This document shows, piece after piece, positions 7,850-17,144 of a stretch of 64,000 nt of DNA; position 1 is the first letter of the stretch; each line of letters starts with the position of its first letter. The notes under the pieces were generated by a model, which worked only from the letters and a program-made list of their open reading frames with translations, ran no database searches and had not been told where the DNA came from. The stretch spans positions 1 to 64,000 of the forward strand of contig JAIRYK010000010.1 of the NCBI GenBank assembly GCA_031267795.1. Reading direction: 5' to 3'. Origin of the DNA: Candidatus Endomicrobiellum devescovinae. GTDB taxonomy: Bacteria; Elusimicrobiota; Endomicrobiia; Endomicrobiales; Endomicrobiaceae. The position numbers were made by a program, and so were the translations under genes.

Positions 7850-9058
7850 TTAAAAAATATCCTTGATGTTATTTTCAAAATTTATTTTGTCTTCGCCTGA
7901 AAGAGCGATAGACGGCGGTTGCTTCATTTTAAGATAATCAAAGAATTTGCCGTTAAGTTTTATTCTAAAATCTAAATGCGGACCCGTAGCAAGACCTGTC
8001 ATGCCTACATATCCTATAACTTGTCCTTGCTTTACTTTACTTCCAGCTTTTATACCTTTTGCATATTTTGATAAGTGTCCGTAATAAGTTTCGTATCCGT
8101 TGGCATGCTTTATAATGACTAAGTTTCCAAATCCGCCGCTGTAATGAGCCTTCAGCACAATTCCGTCTCCAATAGATGAAACTGGCGTACCTGAAGGTGC
8201 GGCATAATCTATGCCAAGATGGGGTCTTGTTATTTTTAAAATAGGATGAAATCTCTTTTCTGTAAAAAACGAGCTTATCCTACTAAACTGAAGAGGTGCT
8301 TTTAAAAATGCGCTTTTTACGGATTTTCCTTTTTCATCAAAGTAGCCTTCTGTTCCGTTTTTTGTTTTAAAATAGAAAGCTTTATAAGAGTTTGAAGAGG
8401 TTTTGTATTCTGCTGCTATAACTCTGGAAGATAATTTTATTTCTCTCTTTTTAACATTTTCAATTTCATATACAATTTTAAAAGAATCTCCTTGTCTGGT
8501 GTCTGTAAGAAAGTCTATTTGCCATGCAAAAATATCGGCAAAAGCTCTAATAACATCTGCAGGAATGCCATAAGAAACCATTGCTGCCCACAATGAGCTT
8601 TCTATGGTGCCTTCTTTCTCATATTTCACTAAACTAGTTTCAAGACGTTTCTTTTCTGCAGTTATTACAGATTGTGAAGATTTGGAAATTTCGTAATAAA
8701 ACATTCCAGAAGGATAATAATGAAAGTTTGTCCACTGTCCGGTAAGTTCGTCGTAAACTATTTCGTAAAAATCTCCCGGTAGGCACTTGGCTATGTTTAC
8801 TAGCTTTTTCAGCTCTCTTAAAATATTAGAAGAATCTTCACTTGAGAGCTTTGTTTCGTTAAGAGTTAAAGCTAAAACGTCACCTTTTTGTATTACAACC
8901 TTTTCAATTTTATTTTCTTCAAGACTTTTTTCGTTTGTCTCTTTAATATTTGAACTTTTTAAACTTGAAAATTTACTACCGAATATTAATGCAAACATTA
9001 ACAAGCCAACGATTACAACAACGTAAAAGATTAGATTTTTTTTAGCGATATATTTCAT
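7850..9058 (-). CDS. M23 peptidoglycan endopeptidase, membrane anchored
   Basis: An N-terminal membrane segment (about residues 10-28) leads to a periplasmic region resembling the N-terminal domains of MepM/Csd3-type proteins, then a LytM domain from about residue 270. Zinc and catalytic residues are visible: HLGIDYAAPSGTPV (first His and Asp), the His pair region YYGHLSKYA, and TGPHLDFRI. Such enzymes cut cross-bridges of peptidoglycan during growth. The ATG at 9058 is only 8 nt from a consensus -10 box and has no Shine-Dalgarno, so the mRNA is probably leaderless. Confidence 0.88.
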   Translation of the reverse strand: MKYIAKKNLIFYVVVIVGLLMFALIFGSKFSSLKSSNIKETNEKSLEENKIEKVVIQKGDVLALTLNETKLSSEDSSNILRELKKLVNIAKCLPGDFYEIVYDELTGQWTNFHYYPSGMFYYEISKSSQSVITAEKKRLETSLVKYEKEGTIESSLWAAMVSYGIPADVIRAFADIFAWQIDFLTDTRQGDSFKIVYEIENVKKREIKLSSRVIAAEYKTSSNSYKAFYFKTKNGTEGYFDEKGKSVKSAFLKAPLQFSRISSFFTEKRFHPILKITRPHLGIDYAAPSGTPVSSIGDGIVLKAHYSGGFGNLVIIKHANGYETYYGHLSKYAKGIKAGSKVKQGQVIGYVGMTGLATGPHLDFRIKLNGKFFDYLKMKQPPSIALSGEDKINFENNIKDIF

Positions 9059-9066
9059 GAGCGGCT

Positions 9067-9095
9067 ATTATACTTGATTTTAAGTTTTTTGACAA
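9067..9095 (-). promoter_or_regulatory. Sigma-70-type promoter, likely leaderless
   Basis: On the minus strand, TTGTCA and TATAAT are separated by exactly 17 nt. The -10 box ends 8 nt before the M23 gene ATG, so transcription would start at or next to the start codon. Confidence 0.7.
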
Positions 9096-9181
9096 CATTG
9101 TGAGGTTTTTGTAAGATTTTATCTCATTTTAAGTTAAGACGTTTTACGTTGAAAAAATTGATATTGATTAGGAGGAATTTT

Positions 9182-10402
9182 ATGGCTGATATAAAACCTT
9201 TTCGCGCAATAAGATATTCAGAGGAGAACATTACTAATTTCATTTGTCCTCCTTACGATGTAATAAGTCCTTCGGAAAAAGAAAGACTTCAAAAACTATC
9301 TCAATTTAACATAGTAAACATTGAGCTTCCTGACCAGACAAACAAAAATAATAAATACAGAAATGCTGCGGAACTGTTGCATTTATGGCAGGACGAAGGA
9401 GTTCTTGTGCGCGACGACATTCCTGCTTTTTATTTTTACGAGCAAGTTTTTAACGATCATGGAATAAAAATGACTAGAAGAGGTTTTTTTGCCGCATTAA
9501 AACTTGAAAACCCCCATTCGCAAAAAGGGTCAATAAAACCTCACGAAAAAACTCTTTCCAAACCAAAAGCCGATAGATTAAGTCTTTTAAAAGCTACAAA
9601 AGCTAACATCAGTCCGATTTTCGGGCTTTTTGACGATGAACGCCACATTATAGTTGACATTTGTAAAAAGATAGCTAAGAGGAATCCTTCCGCTGTAGCG
9701 AAAGATAAAGACGGAGTTTTTCATAAACTTTGGACTGTTGACGATAAGGATATAATTAAAACTTTGGAAAAATATTTATTAAATAAAAAAATATTTATAG
9801 CCGACGGACACCACAGATATGAAACTGCATGGAATTACAGTCAGGAGAGAAAAGAAAAAGACAAACATTATTCTCAGTATTCAGACTATAACTATGTTAT
9901 GTCGTACTTGTGTCCTATGGAGGATCCCGGCATTTCTATTTGGGCTACTCATAGAGTTATAGAAGCTCCTGACAATTTAGAATCTAATATAGAGAAATAT
10001 TTTGACGTCCATTTAGCTAAAGATTTTCAGAAACTTTCAAAGAAAGAAATCCAGCCTATTATGATTTTTAAAGATGGGAAATATAGAGTTTTAACGATAA
10101 AAAAAGATGATTTTCTTAAAAAAGCCATGCCTAAAAAAAGCAAGGCTTATAGGAATTTGGCAGTAAGCGCTTTACATTATGTTCTTATGCCTAATATTGA
10201 AGCATCAGAATTTACTTATGTAAAAGACGATAAGGAAGCAGTTCTGCTTGCTAGAAAAACTGGAAGAATGGTGATTATAGTCCCGCCAACTCCTGTGCAA
10301 TCTCTAAAAGCTATCAGCTTAAGTAATGAGACAATGCCGCAAAAATCAACTTATTTTTATCCAAAGCTTGCCAGCGGTATAGTAATTGCTAGTGTTAAAT
10401 AA
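9182..10402 (+). CDS. DUF1015 family protein
   Basis: The protein matches the DUF1015 family as I know it: KPFRAIRYSEE and CPPYDVISPSE near the N-terminus, SIKPHEKTLSKPKADRL in the middle, and IADGHHRYETAWNY, a highly conserved DGHHRYE block. The ATG at 9182 is preceded by AGGAGG; a TTG-started extension upstream was rejected. At 406 residues it is full length. The family is widespread in bacteria, with no established reaction that I can cite with confidence. It is divergent to the M23 gene and followed by the CvpA-like gene. Confidence 0.85.
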   Translation: MADIKPFRAIRYSEENITNFICPPYDVISPSEKERLQKLSQFNIVNIELPDQTNKNNKYRNAAELLHLWQDEGVLVRDDIPAFYFYEQVFNDHGIKMTRRGFFAALKLENPHSQKGSIKPHEKTLSKPKADRLSLLKATKANISPIFGLFDDERHIIVDICKKIAKRNPSAVAKDKDGVFHKLWTVDDKDIIKTLEKYLLNKKIFIADGHHRYETAWNYSQERKEKDKHYSQYSDYNYVMSYLCPMEDPGISIWATHRVIEAPDNLESNIEKYFDVHLAKDFQKLSKKEIQPIMIFKDGKYRVLTIKKDDFLKKAMPKKSKAYRNLAVSALHYVLMPNIEASEFTYVKDDKEAVLLARKTGRMVIIVPPTPVQSLKAISLSNETMPQKSTYFYPKLASGIVIASVK

Positions 10403-10420
10403 GAAAGGCAGGTGTTTTAA

Positions 10421-10867
10421 TTGCTTATAGATGTTTTTTTTGTAATTGGCATAATCTTAGTTATTTGGCTTGGCTGGTCTGCTGGGCTTGCAAGAACTTT
10501 TTTTGCAGTTCTTGCAGGATTTATTGCAATTTTTGCATCTGACAAGTATCCGTATCAGGAAGGAATGAATGCTTACTTGATATTTTCAATATCAGCTGTG
10601 TTTGTTATCATGGTTGGAGACTTTACGTTAAGAATAATCAACTTTTTCTACCTTAATATTTTTGACAGAGTCGGCGGAGCGTTTTTAAGCTTATGCGTAT
10701 GGCTTATAGTGTTTATAAATGTTATAATTCCGTCGTTAGCTAGTAGGACACAATTTGGCGAAAGCAATAGTCATATTTATTCCGCTATTGCGCGGACAAT
10801 GCAGTCAAAAACTCCTATTTTCAAAGATTATATACCGGTATTTTTAGCAAAACATCAAAAACAATAA
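10421..10867 (+). CDS. CvpA-like membrane protein
   Basis: The 148-residue product has four predicted membrane segments (about residues 3-22, 24-42, 50-68 and 85-105) and the sequence FDRVGGAFLSLCVWLIV, which matches the core of the CvpA (colicin V production) family. The start is a TTG 18 nt after DUF1015, behind a GGCAGG element. CvpA-like proteins are linked to envelope integrity, with mechanism unclear. The similarity is moderate. Confidence 0.6.
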   Translation: MLIDVFFVIGIILVIWLGWSAGLARTFFAVLAGFIAIFASDKYPYQEGMNAYLIFSISAVFVIMVGDFTLRIINFFYLNIFDRVGGAFLSLCVWLIVFINVIIPSLASRTQFGESNSHIYSAIARTMQSKTPIFKDYIPVFLAKHQKQ

Positions 10868-10906
10868 TTTTCTTTTTTATTATATAAGAAAAAAATAGGG
10901 GAAAAA

Positions 10907-12406
10907 ATGAAAGAAGTAAGAGTAAGATTTGCGCCATCTCCGACGGGAGATTTACATATCGGAGGAGTTCGCACAGCTTTGTTTAATTGGCTGTATGCCA
11001 AAAATAAAAGCGGAAAGTTTATTTTAAGAATTGAAGACACCGATGAGGTTCGTTCCACACAAGTATCTACGCAGGTTATTCTGGATGCTATGAAATGGTT
11101 GGAATTAAATTGGGACGAAGGTCCTGGCAAAGAGCTTCCAAAATACGCTCCATATTACCAGATGAAAAGAAAAGAGCTTGGGATATATCAAAAATATTCA
11201 GATGAGCTTGTAGCTAAAGGACTTGCTTATCCGTGTTATTGTACTCCTGAAGAAGTTGACGAAATGAGAAAAAAAGCTCAGGCAAATAAACTTCCTCCAA
11301 AGTACGACGGCAGATGTAGAAATTTAACGCCAGAACAAAGGCTTCAGAAGGAAAAAGAAGGGAAAAAACCTGTGATAAGGTTTAAAATGCCTGAATCATG
11401 CATAACGATTTTGAATGATCTTATAAGAGGAAAAGTTGAATTTGACAATTTTTTGCTTGACGATTTTGTAATCATGAAAGCAAGTGGGGTTCCTACTTAT
11501 AATTTTGCTTGCGTAATAGATGATTATCTCATGGAGATTACGCACGTATTGAGGGGTGACGATCATATTTCAAACACGCCTCGCCAAATACAGATATATA
11601 ACGCTCTAGGCTGGAAAGCTCCTGAGTTTGCGCATATGGCTATGATTTTAGGGGCTGATGGAGCAAGACTTTCAAAAAGACACGGTCATACGTCTGTTTT
11701 GGAATACAGGAAAGAGGGGTATTTGCAGGAAGCGTTAATAAATTATTTAGCTTTGCTCGGTTGGTCCACTGAAGACAGTCAGCAGATATTTAATATAGAG
11801 GAACTTATACAAAAGTTTTCAACTGAGAGGTGCGGATCAAGCCCTTCAATATTTGATCCTGAAAAACTTTTATGGCTTAACGGCGAAAAAATACGCTCAA
11901 AGACCGTAGAGCAAATATACGAGCTGTTTATAGAGTGGTTGAAATATACGAATAATGAAAAAATTATAGAAGGTTGGGATAGGGAAGTCCTCAAGAAAGC
12001 TATGGCTTTGGAGCATGATAAAATAAAACTACTGAAAGATATTCCTTTGCTTGTTAATTTTTTCTTTGTAAAAGATGTTGTTTATAATGACGACGCTGTG
12101 AAAAAGGTTTTATTGTCTGAAAAATCTAAAGATACGGCAAGACTTGTTTTAACCACAAGCGTGGAAAGACTTAAAAATCAACAGGATTTTTCATCAGACG
12201 CTTTAGAAAAATACGCTAGAGACTTGGCTGTTGAAAAAGGTATTAAAACGGGACAAGTTTTCCATCCTATAAGAGTTGCAGTTTCGGGAAGAACTCAAGG
12301 ACCCAGCTTGTTCCATATGATGGAGCTTATGGGAAAGGATGAGGTTGTAAGAAGAATAAGCGTTGCTGTGTCTAAATTCTTTAATTTGGGAGGGGAGAAT
12401 GTCTAA
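10907..12406 (+). CDS. gltX: Glutamyl-tRNA synthetase
   Basis: This class I aminoacyl-tRNA synthetase charges tRNA-Glu. The HIGH-type motif appears in [13 protein letters not shown] and the KMSKS-type motif as ARLSKRHG. The CYCTPEE and DGRC region holds Cys residues of the zinc-binding insertion seen in many GluRS. It is full length at 499 residues. AGGGGAA precedes the ATG. The last 8 nt overlap the DUF1844 gene. Whether it is discriminating or also charges tRNA-Gln cannot be decided from the sequence alone. Confidence 0.96.
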   Translation: MKEVRVRFAPSPTGDLHIGGVRTALFNWLYAKNKSGKFILRIEDTDEVRSTQVSTQVILDAMKWLELNWDEGPGKELPKYAPYYQMKRKELGIYQKYSDELVAKGLAYPCYCTPEEVDEMRKKAQANKLPPKYDGRCRNLTPEQRLQKEKEGKKPVIRFKMPESCITILNDLIRGKVEFDNFLLDDFVIMKASGVPTYNFACVIDDYLMEITHVLRGDDHISNTPRQIQIYNALGWKAPEFAHMAMILGADGARLSKRHGHTSVLEYRKEGYLQEALINYLALLGWSTEDSQQIFNIEELIQKFSTERCGSSPSIFDPEKLLWLNGEKIRSKTVEQIYELFIEWLKYTNNEKIIEGWDREVLKKAMALEHDKIKLLKDIPLLVNFFFVKDVVYNDDAVKKVLLSEKSKDTARLVLTTSVERLKNQQDFSSDALEKYARDLAVEKGIKTGQVFHPIRVAVSGRTQGPSLFHMMELMGKDEVVRRISVAVSKFFNLGGENV

Positions 12407-12722
12407 ACAGGAACTTTTGGAAATCAATCCTCATTTATTTAATCTTGTAACCATGTTTTCGTCATCAGCTTGGTGCCAACTTGGCAAAATGCAAAATCCT
12501 GTCAGCGGTAAAATAGAAAATGATTTGAATGGCGCACAAGTTACTATAGACATGCTTATTATGCTTAGAGATAAAACAAAAGGCAATTTGACTAAAAAAG
12601 AAGAAGAAATGTTGTCTTCTACAATTTCAAACTTGCAAATAAATTATGCCGATGAAGCAGCAAAGTTAGGAAAACCTGATTTGAAAATAGAAGACAATAG
12701 CCCTACAGATAAGGCTAATTAA
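12399..12722 (+). CDS. DUF1844 family protein
   Basis: A 107-residue protein with the DUF1844 pattern: [19 protein letters not shown], then [20 protein letters not shown] and a conserved Leu-rich helix pair. I chose the ATG at 12399, behind GGAGGGG, which overlaps the gltX end by 8 nt. The function of the family is unknown. The coupling to gltX suggests co-expression, not necessarily shared function. Confidence 0.8.
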   Translation: MSKQELLEINPHLFNLVTMFSSSAWCQLGKMQNPVSGKIENDLNGAQVTIDMLIMLRDKTKGNLTKKEEEMLSSTISNLQINYADEAAKLGKPDLKIEDNSPTDKAN

Positions 12723-12773
12723 TTCATAGTTGTGTGCTTGCTGTGGTGTTTTTCGTCATAAGGAGGTTGTCAA

Positions 12774-13316
12774 GTGAAAATCTTGGTCATTATTGGAGGG
12801 CTTTCAAAAAATTCCATTAATAAAAAATTGTTTGAGCTAATTAAGCCCTTAGCTCCAAAAGATTTTGAGTTTGACTCTTACGACATATCTTTATTACCTT
12901 TTTATTCTCAGGACATTGAAGCTGACCTTCCGAATGTCGTTATAGAATTTAAGAAAAAAGTTTCAGCTTCTGACGGAGTTATTTTTATCACTCCTGAATA
13001 TAACCGTTCAATGCCCGGAGTTTTAAAGAATGCTGTGGATTGGTGTTCCCGTCCTTATGGAGCAGGTCTTTGGAATAAAAAACCTTCTGCGGTTTTAGGC
13101 GCTAGCCTAGGACCTATTGGCGCGTTTGCTGCACAGACAGACTTAAAAAAGATTCTTTCTTTTCTTGGCAGTTTTGTAATGTATCAGCCAGAAGTATATT
13201 TGAACTTTGCGTCATACGTAGATTCAAAAGGCGAATTTCTTGAGCCTACAAAAACGCTTTATGAAAAATTTTTAACTTCTTTTAAAGAGCATGTTTTAAG
13301 AAATAAGGCTATTTAA
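12774..13316 (+). CDS. NADPH-dependent FMN reductase-like flavoprotein
   Basis: The 180-residue protein has the flavodoxin-like fold of the NAD(P)H-dependent FMN reductase family (ChrR, SsuE, YieF): IIGGLSKNSINKKL as the phosphate loop, TPEYNRSMPGVLKNAVDW as the signature that binds the flavin ring, and LGPIGAFAAQTDLKKIL. It probably reduces quinones or metal ions, or provides reduced flavin. The start is GTG with AAGGAGG upstream. It stands alone before the tRNA cluster. Confidence 0.85.
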   Translation: MKILVIIGGLSKNSINKKLFELIKPLAPKDFEFDSYDISLLPFYSQDIEADLPNVVIEFKKKVSASDGVIFITPEYNRSMPGVLKNAVDWCSRPYGAGLWNKKPSAVLGASLGPIGAFAAQTDLKKILSFLGSFVMYQPEVYLNFASYVDSKGEFLEPTKTLYEKFLTSFKEHVLRNKAI

Positions 13317-13331
13317 TTTTCGTCGGAAAAG

Positions 13332-13360
13332 TTGAAAGAAAACATAAAATATAGTATAAT
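13332..13360 (+). promoter_or_regulatory. Promoter of tRNA-Leu(UAA)
   Basis: TTGAAA and TATAAT are separated by 17 nt, ending 39 nt before the mature tRNA. It is a near-consensus sigma-70 promoter. Confidence 0.75.
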
Positions 13361-13399
13361 CCTTTCAGTTGTTTGATAATTTAAATAACTTTTTTGGAC

Positions 13400-13485
13400 G
13401 GGCGGATGGCGGAACTGGCAGACGCACAGGACTTAAAATCCTGAGGCTCGCAAGAGCCGTGAGGGTTCAATTCCCTCTCCGCCCA
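13400..13485 (+). tRNA. tRNA-Leu (anticodon UAA)
   Basis: The acceptor arms GGGCGGA and TCCGCCC pair fully. The D-arm GCGGAACTGGCAGACGC is typical of leucine tRNAs. The anticodon stem CAGGA/TCCTG encloses loop CTTAAAA, giving UAA. A long variable arm (GGCTCGCAAGAGCC) marks a class II tRNA, and the T-arm has GGTTCAA. CCA is not encoded. Confidence 0.96.
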
Positions 13486-13552
13486 CACATATTTAGATCC
13501 AAACCTTTAGTTCATATCGGCAATCAATCATCAATTATACCGTCGTTGGCAA

Positions 13553-13581
13553 TTGATTTTTATATTCTAGTTTGTTAAAAT
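13553..13581 (+). promoter_or_regulatory. Promoter of tRNA-Lys
   Basis: TTGATT and TAAAAT are separated by 17 nt, about 25 nt upstream of the mature tRNA-Lys. Confidence 0.5.
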
Positions 13582-13606
13582 CTCTTCATGTCAGGATGTG
13601 TTTAGA

Positions 13607-13679
13607 GCGCTGCTAGCTCAATTGGTAGAGCAAACGACTCTTAATCGTTAGGTTATAGGTTCAATTCCTATGCAGCGCA
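13607..13679 (+). tRNA. tRNA-Lys (anticodon CUU)
   Basis: The acceptor GCGCTGC pairs with GCAGCGC. The D-arm GCTC/GAGC, anticodon stem AACGA/TCGTT with loop CTCTTAA (anticodon CUU), and T-arm ATAGG/CCTAT with TTCAATT are all intact. The discriminator is A and CCA is not encoded. CUU reads AAG only, so a UUU lysine tRNA must lie elsewhere. Confidence 0.95.
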
Positions 13680-13708
13680 TCCTTCTTTTTTAGTAATCAT
13701 CGCACAAA

Positions 13709-13790
13709 GCGGGCGTGGCGGAACTGGCAGACGCGTATGGCTTAGGACCATATACCGTAAGGTGTGGGGGTTCAAGTCCCTCCGCCCGCA
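13709..13790 (+). tRNA. tRNA-Leu (anticodon UAG)
   Basis: The acceptor GCGGGCG pairs with CGCCCGC. The D-arm is nearly the same as in the neighbouring Leu tRNA. The anticodon stem TATGG/CCATA encloses CTTAGGA, giving UAG. The variable arm is TACCGTAAGGTGT and the T-arm GGGGGTTCAAGTCCCTC. CCA is not encoded. Confidence 0.96.
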
Positions 13791-13888
13791 ATTCATTTAA
13801 TATTTTTGAAAATCAAAGACATAATGCTGTAAATATCGGGCTATTGTCATGATAAGCAGTGTTGGTTTGATGCAAAGGGGAAAAGTAA

Positions 13889-15217
13889 ATGGTTAATTCA
13901 ACAAAAGCAATTGATTTTAAATCGTCTGTTATCAATAAAAAATCTTGTTCAATATCTATGGAAGTGGAAGTTCCTGAAAGCGTTGTCTCAAAAGAAATTG
14001 AGTCTGCATTTTGCCAAATACAAAAGCAGGCTAAAATAGACGGTTTTAGACAAGGGAAAGTTCCTATGGAAGTGGTGAAAAAGAAATTTGCCCAAGAAGC
14101 TAAAGACAAAGCTGTGGAGAACACCATAAGAGGAACTGTCATGGATGCTCTTGATAAAGAGTTTTTTGTTCCTTTTGATTTCCCAATAGTTGACGAATTA
14201 AATTATGAAGTAGGACAAAATTTAAAATATCGTTTTAGTGCCGAGTCTCATCCTAAAGTTGAAGTAAAGGATTATAAAAATATTCCCGTCAAAAAAGAAA
14301 TTTTTAAGGTTACAGATAAAAGTTTAGGACAAAGCCTAGATGCCCTAAGAGAAAGAAATTCAAGGCTTGTTCCATCTAAAACTGGCATTGTTTCAGAGGA
14401 AAGTTTGGTTTTGGTAGATTACGACGCATTTGACGGTGACGGTAAGGCTTTGACTGAAGTTTCTGCTAAAGGAAATATGCTTGACTTAGGTTCTGAAAAT
14501 ACTCTTAAAGGATTTAAAAGTGCTTTAAAAGGATCAAAAATCGCTGAAGAAAAAGAAGCTAAAATTGAATATCCTTTAGATTATCCCAATAAAACATTAG
14601 CTGGCAAAACTGTAATGTTTAAGATAAAAATTAATGAAATAAAAGAAAAAGAGCTTCCTGAACTTAACGACGATTTTGCAAAAGATATGGGCACGGAAAA
14701 TCTTGAAGATTTGAAGACGAAAGTTAAAGAAAGTATAGAAGCTGAAGAAATACGCAGACAAAATATGGATGTTGAAAAACAAATTATTGATTACTTGCTT
14801 GAAAGAAATAAATTTGACGTCCCACAATCTTTGGTTGAACAGCAGAAAAAGACTCTAGTTGAAAGAATGAAGAGCTATATGCAAAATCAAGGCGCTTCTA
14901 AAGAATATATTGAAAAGCAACTGGCAGTCGGAGAGTCAAAGTTTAGAGAAGAAGCTGAAAAAAATGTAAGACTTTCTTATATTTTGAACTCAGTATATGC
15001 AAAAGAAAACCTGACTGTAACCGATGCAGATATTGAAGCTGAAAAAGATAAAATGAAGTCTTCAAATCCGGGAAGAGAAGCTTCTGTTGATAAATATTTT
15101 GACGAGAAAAAAGAGAACATAATGTTGTCTTTAAAAGAAGAAAAGCTTTTTGGATTTTTCCTTAAAAATGCGAAGGTTGATGTGGAAGAAAAGGATATGC
15201 CTGTAAAGAAAGACTAA
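13889..15217 (+). CDS. tig: Trigger factor chaperone
   Basis: Trigger factor binds nascent chains at the ribosome exit. The N-terminal ribosome-binding domain holds [18 protein letters not shown], close to the GFRxGKxP signature. An FKBP-type domain follows (about residues 155-245), then a long helical C-terminal domain. The length is 442 residues, normal for the family. AAAGGGG lies 8 nt upstream of the ATG. It begins an operon tig-clpP-clpX-lon, a common bacterial order. Confidence 0.95.
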   Translation: MVNSTKAIDFKSSVINKKSCSISMEVEVPESVVSKEIESAFCQIQKQAKIDGFRQGKVPMEVVKKKFAQEAKDKAVENTIRGTVMDALDKEFFVPFDFPIVDELNYEVGQNLKYRFSAESHPKVEVKDYKNIPVKKEIFKVTDKSLGQSLDALRERNSRLVPSKTGIVSEESLVLVDYDAFDGDGKALTEVSAKGNMLDLGSENTLKGFKSALKGSKIAEEKEAKIEYPLDYPNKTLAGKTVMFKIKINEIKEKELPELNDDFAKDMGTENLEDLKTKVKESIEAEEIRRQNMDVEKQIIDYLLERNKFDVPQSLVEQQKKTLVERMKSYMQNQGASKEYIEKQLAVGESKFREEAEKNVRLSYILNSVYAKENLTVTDADIEAEKDKMKSSNPGREASVDKYFDEKKENIMLSLKEEKLFGFFLKNAKVDVEEKDMPVKKD

Positions 15218-15269
15218 TTTATTTGGATATATTGTTAAAGAAAAGTTTGTTGAGTTGCTTGGAGGAATA

Positions 15270-15878
15270 ATGCCGTCACTAATACCTACGGTTATAGAAA
15301 GATGGAGTCAAGGCGCGGCTGTAACATACGATTTGTACTCAAGATTACTTAAGGACAGAATCATTTTTGTCGGCGGATCAGATGGTGCAATTGCTACTGA
15401 TTCAGCCAATGTCTTAATAGCGCAGCTTTTATATTTGGATTCAGAAGATACTGGTAAAGATATAAGTTTATACATAAATTCGCCCGGAGGCATGGTTACC
15501 GCAGGTCTTGCAGTGTACGACACCATGCAGTTTATAAAAAGCCCAATAACCACAATATGTATGGGCATGGCTATGTCTTTTGGAGCTGTTCTTCTTGCCG
15601 CTGGCACGAAAGGCAAGCGCTATGCTTTAACTCATTCGCGCATCATGGTACACCAGCCTTTGATTTATGGCGGCGGCTTATCTGGCACTGTGTCCGACAT
15701 AGACATAGAAACCAAAGAACTGGTCTCAACTAAACAAAAACTTTCTGAAATACTTTCAAAACACACGGGAAGATCTATAGAACAGATCTTAAAAGACACC
15801 GACAGAAACTATTATATGTCGGCTCAAGAAGCAAAAGATTACGGACTTATAGATGAAGTAATAGTAAGCTTAAAATAA
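15270..15878 (+). CDS. clpP: ATP-dependent Clp protease, proteolytic subunit
   Basis: ClpP is the serine protease chamber that works with ClpX. The catalytic triad is visible: Ser in [14 protein letters not shown], His in SRIMVHQPL, and Asp in [10 protein letters not shown]. The oxyanion region is [19 protein letters not shown] start at the ATG at 15270, with GGAGG directly upstream, giving 202 residues; a TTG 15 nt earlier is less likely. The usual Gln-Ala-Ala around the active Ser is Met-Ala-Met here, a tolerated variation. Confidence 0.95.
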   Translation: MPSLIPTVIERWSQGAAVTYDLYSRLLKDRIIFVGGSDGAIATDSANVLIAQLLYLDSEDTGKDISLYINSPGGMVTAGLAVYDTMQFIKSPITTICMGMAMSFGAVLLAAGTKGKRYALTHSRIMVHQPLIYGGGLSGTVSDIDIETKELVSTKQKLSEILSKHTGRSIEQILKDTDRNYYMSAQEAKDYGLIDEVIVSLK

Positions 15879-15896
15879 TAGTGTATAAGAGGTAGA

Positions 15897-17144
15897 ATGG
15901 AAAATAATTTCACAAATATTAAGCAATGCATGTTCTGCGGAAAAGCTCATCCGCACAGGCTTGTTGGCGGGAATGGAGTTTATCTTTGCGAGGATTGCGC
16001 TAAGAGCGCTGTAGAATTGTTTAGCGACTTTAATAAAAAAGAATCTAAGCCTTCAGAATTCAAGCTTTTAAAACCTGATGAAATAAAGAAAATTCTTGAT
16101 TCGTACGTTATAGGTCAAGAGCATGCAAAGAAGACTTTGTCTGTTGCGGTGTACAATCACTATAAAAGATTGGAAACTTCTGTGAGTAAAGCAAAAGACG
16201 ATGTTGAACTCCAAAAATCTAATGTCTTACTTATCGGCAATACTGGAACTGGCAAAACTCTTTTAGCTCAGACTTTAGCAAAGATCCTCAATGTTCCTTT
16301 TGCTATTGCCGACGCTACAAGTTTAACGGAAGCTGGATATGTCGGCGAAGATGTTGAGAATATATTGTTAAGGCTCATTCAGAACGCTGAAATGGACGTT
16401 AAGCGCGCTGAAAGAGGCATTATTTATATAGACGAAATAGACAAAATTTCTAGAAAGAGCGATACTCCGTCTATAACAAGAGACGTTTCTGGCGAGGGCG
16501 TGCAACAGGCGCTTTTAAAAATATTAGAAGGAACCATTGCAAATGTTCATCCTCAAGGCGGGAGAAAACATCCGCAGCAGGATTATATAAAGATAGACAC
16601 TACTAACATTCTCTTTATATGCGGTGGAGCTTTTGATGGACTTGAAAAGATAATAGAAACAAGGCTTTCAAAGAAGACTTTAGGTTTTGTAAAAAATTCG
16701 TCCGACACTGAAGATGCGGCTAAGAATACTGACTCTCTTCTTTCAAAAGTTGAAAGCCAAGATTTAATAAAATTTGGACTTATACCTGAATTTATAGGTA
16801 GGCTTCCTGTCGTTTCAACTCTAAAGCATTTGACCGTGTCCGACTTGGTTCATATTTTAACGGAACCTAAAAATGCTTTGATAAAGCAATATAAAAAGAT
16901 GTTTCAGTTTGAAAATGTTGAATTAGAATTTGAAAGAGAAGCTTTGGAGAAAATAGCTCAAGAGGCTATAAAGAAAGGTTCAGGAGCAAGAGGCTTAAGA
17001 TCCATAATAGAAGGAATTTTGCTTAATGCTATGTATGACATTCCAGGAGATTCCTCAGTTATAAAGTGTATAGTAACGGCTGATGCTGTTGCAAAGAATG
17101 AGAGTCCAAAATTTGTGTATAAAGACACAAAGGAGACTGCATGA
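15897..17144 (+). CDS. clpX: ClpX unfoldase, ATP-binding subunit
   Basis: ClpX unfolds substrates and feeds them to ClpP. An N-terminal C4 zinc domain is present (CMFCGK and CEDC), then an AAA+ domain with Walker A GNTGTGKT, Walker [11 protein letters not shown], the pore loop GYVGEDVE and sensor region [10 protein letters not shown]. The length, 415 residues, is standard. It follows clpP by 18 nt and overlaps lon by 4 nt. Confidence 0.96.
   Translation: MENNFTNIKQCMFCGKAHPHRLVGGNGVYLCEDCAKSAVELFSDFNKKESKPSEFKLLKPDEIKKILDSYVIGQEHAKKTLSVAVYNHYKRLETSVSKAKDDVELQKSNVLLIGNTGTGKTLLAQTLAKILNVPFAIADATSLTEAGYVGEDVENILLRLIQNAEMDVKRAERGIIYIDEIDKISRKSDTPSITRDVSGEGVQQALLKILEGTIANVHPQGGRKHPQQDYIKIDTTNILFICGGAFDGLEKIIETRLSKKTLGFVKNSSDTEDAAKNTDSLLSKVESQDLIKFGLIPEFIGRLPVVSTLKHLTVSDLVHILTEPKNALIKQYKKMFQFENVELEFEREALEKIAQEAIKKGSGARGLRSIIEGILLNAMYDIPGDSSVIKCIVTADAVAKNESPKFVYKDTKETA

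Noticed and set aside
13369-13578. Open frame of 69 codons across the first tRNA
   Set aside because: It lies over a complete tRNA-Leu and its promoter region; the translation is only tRNA sequence read as codons.
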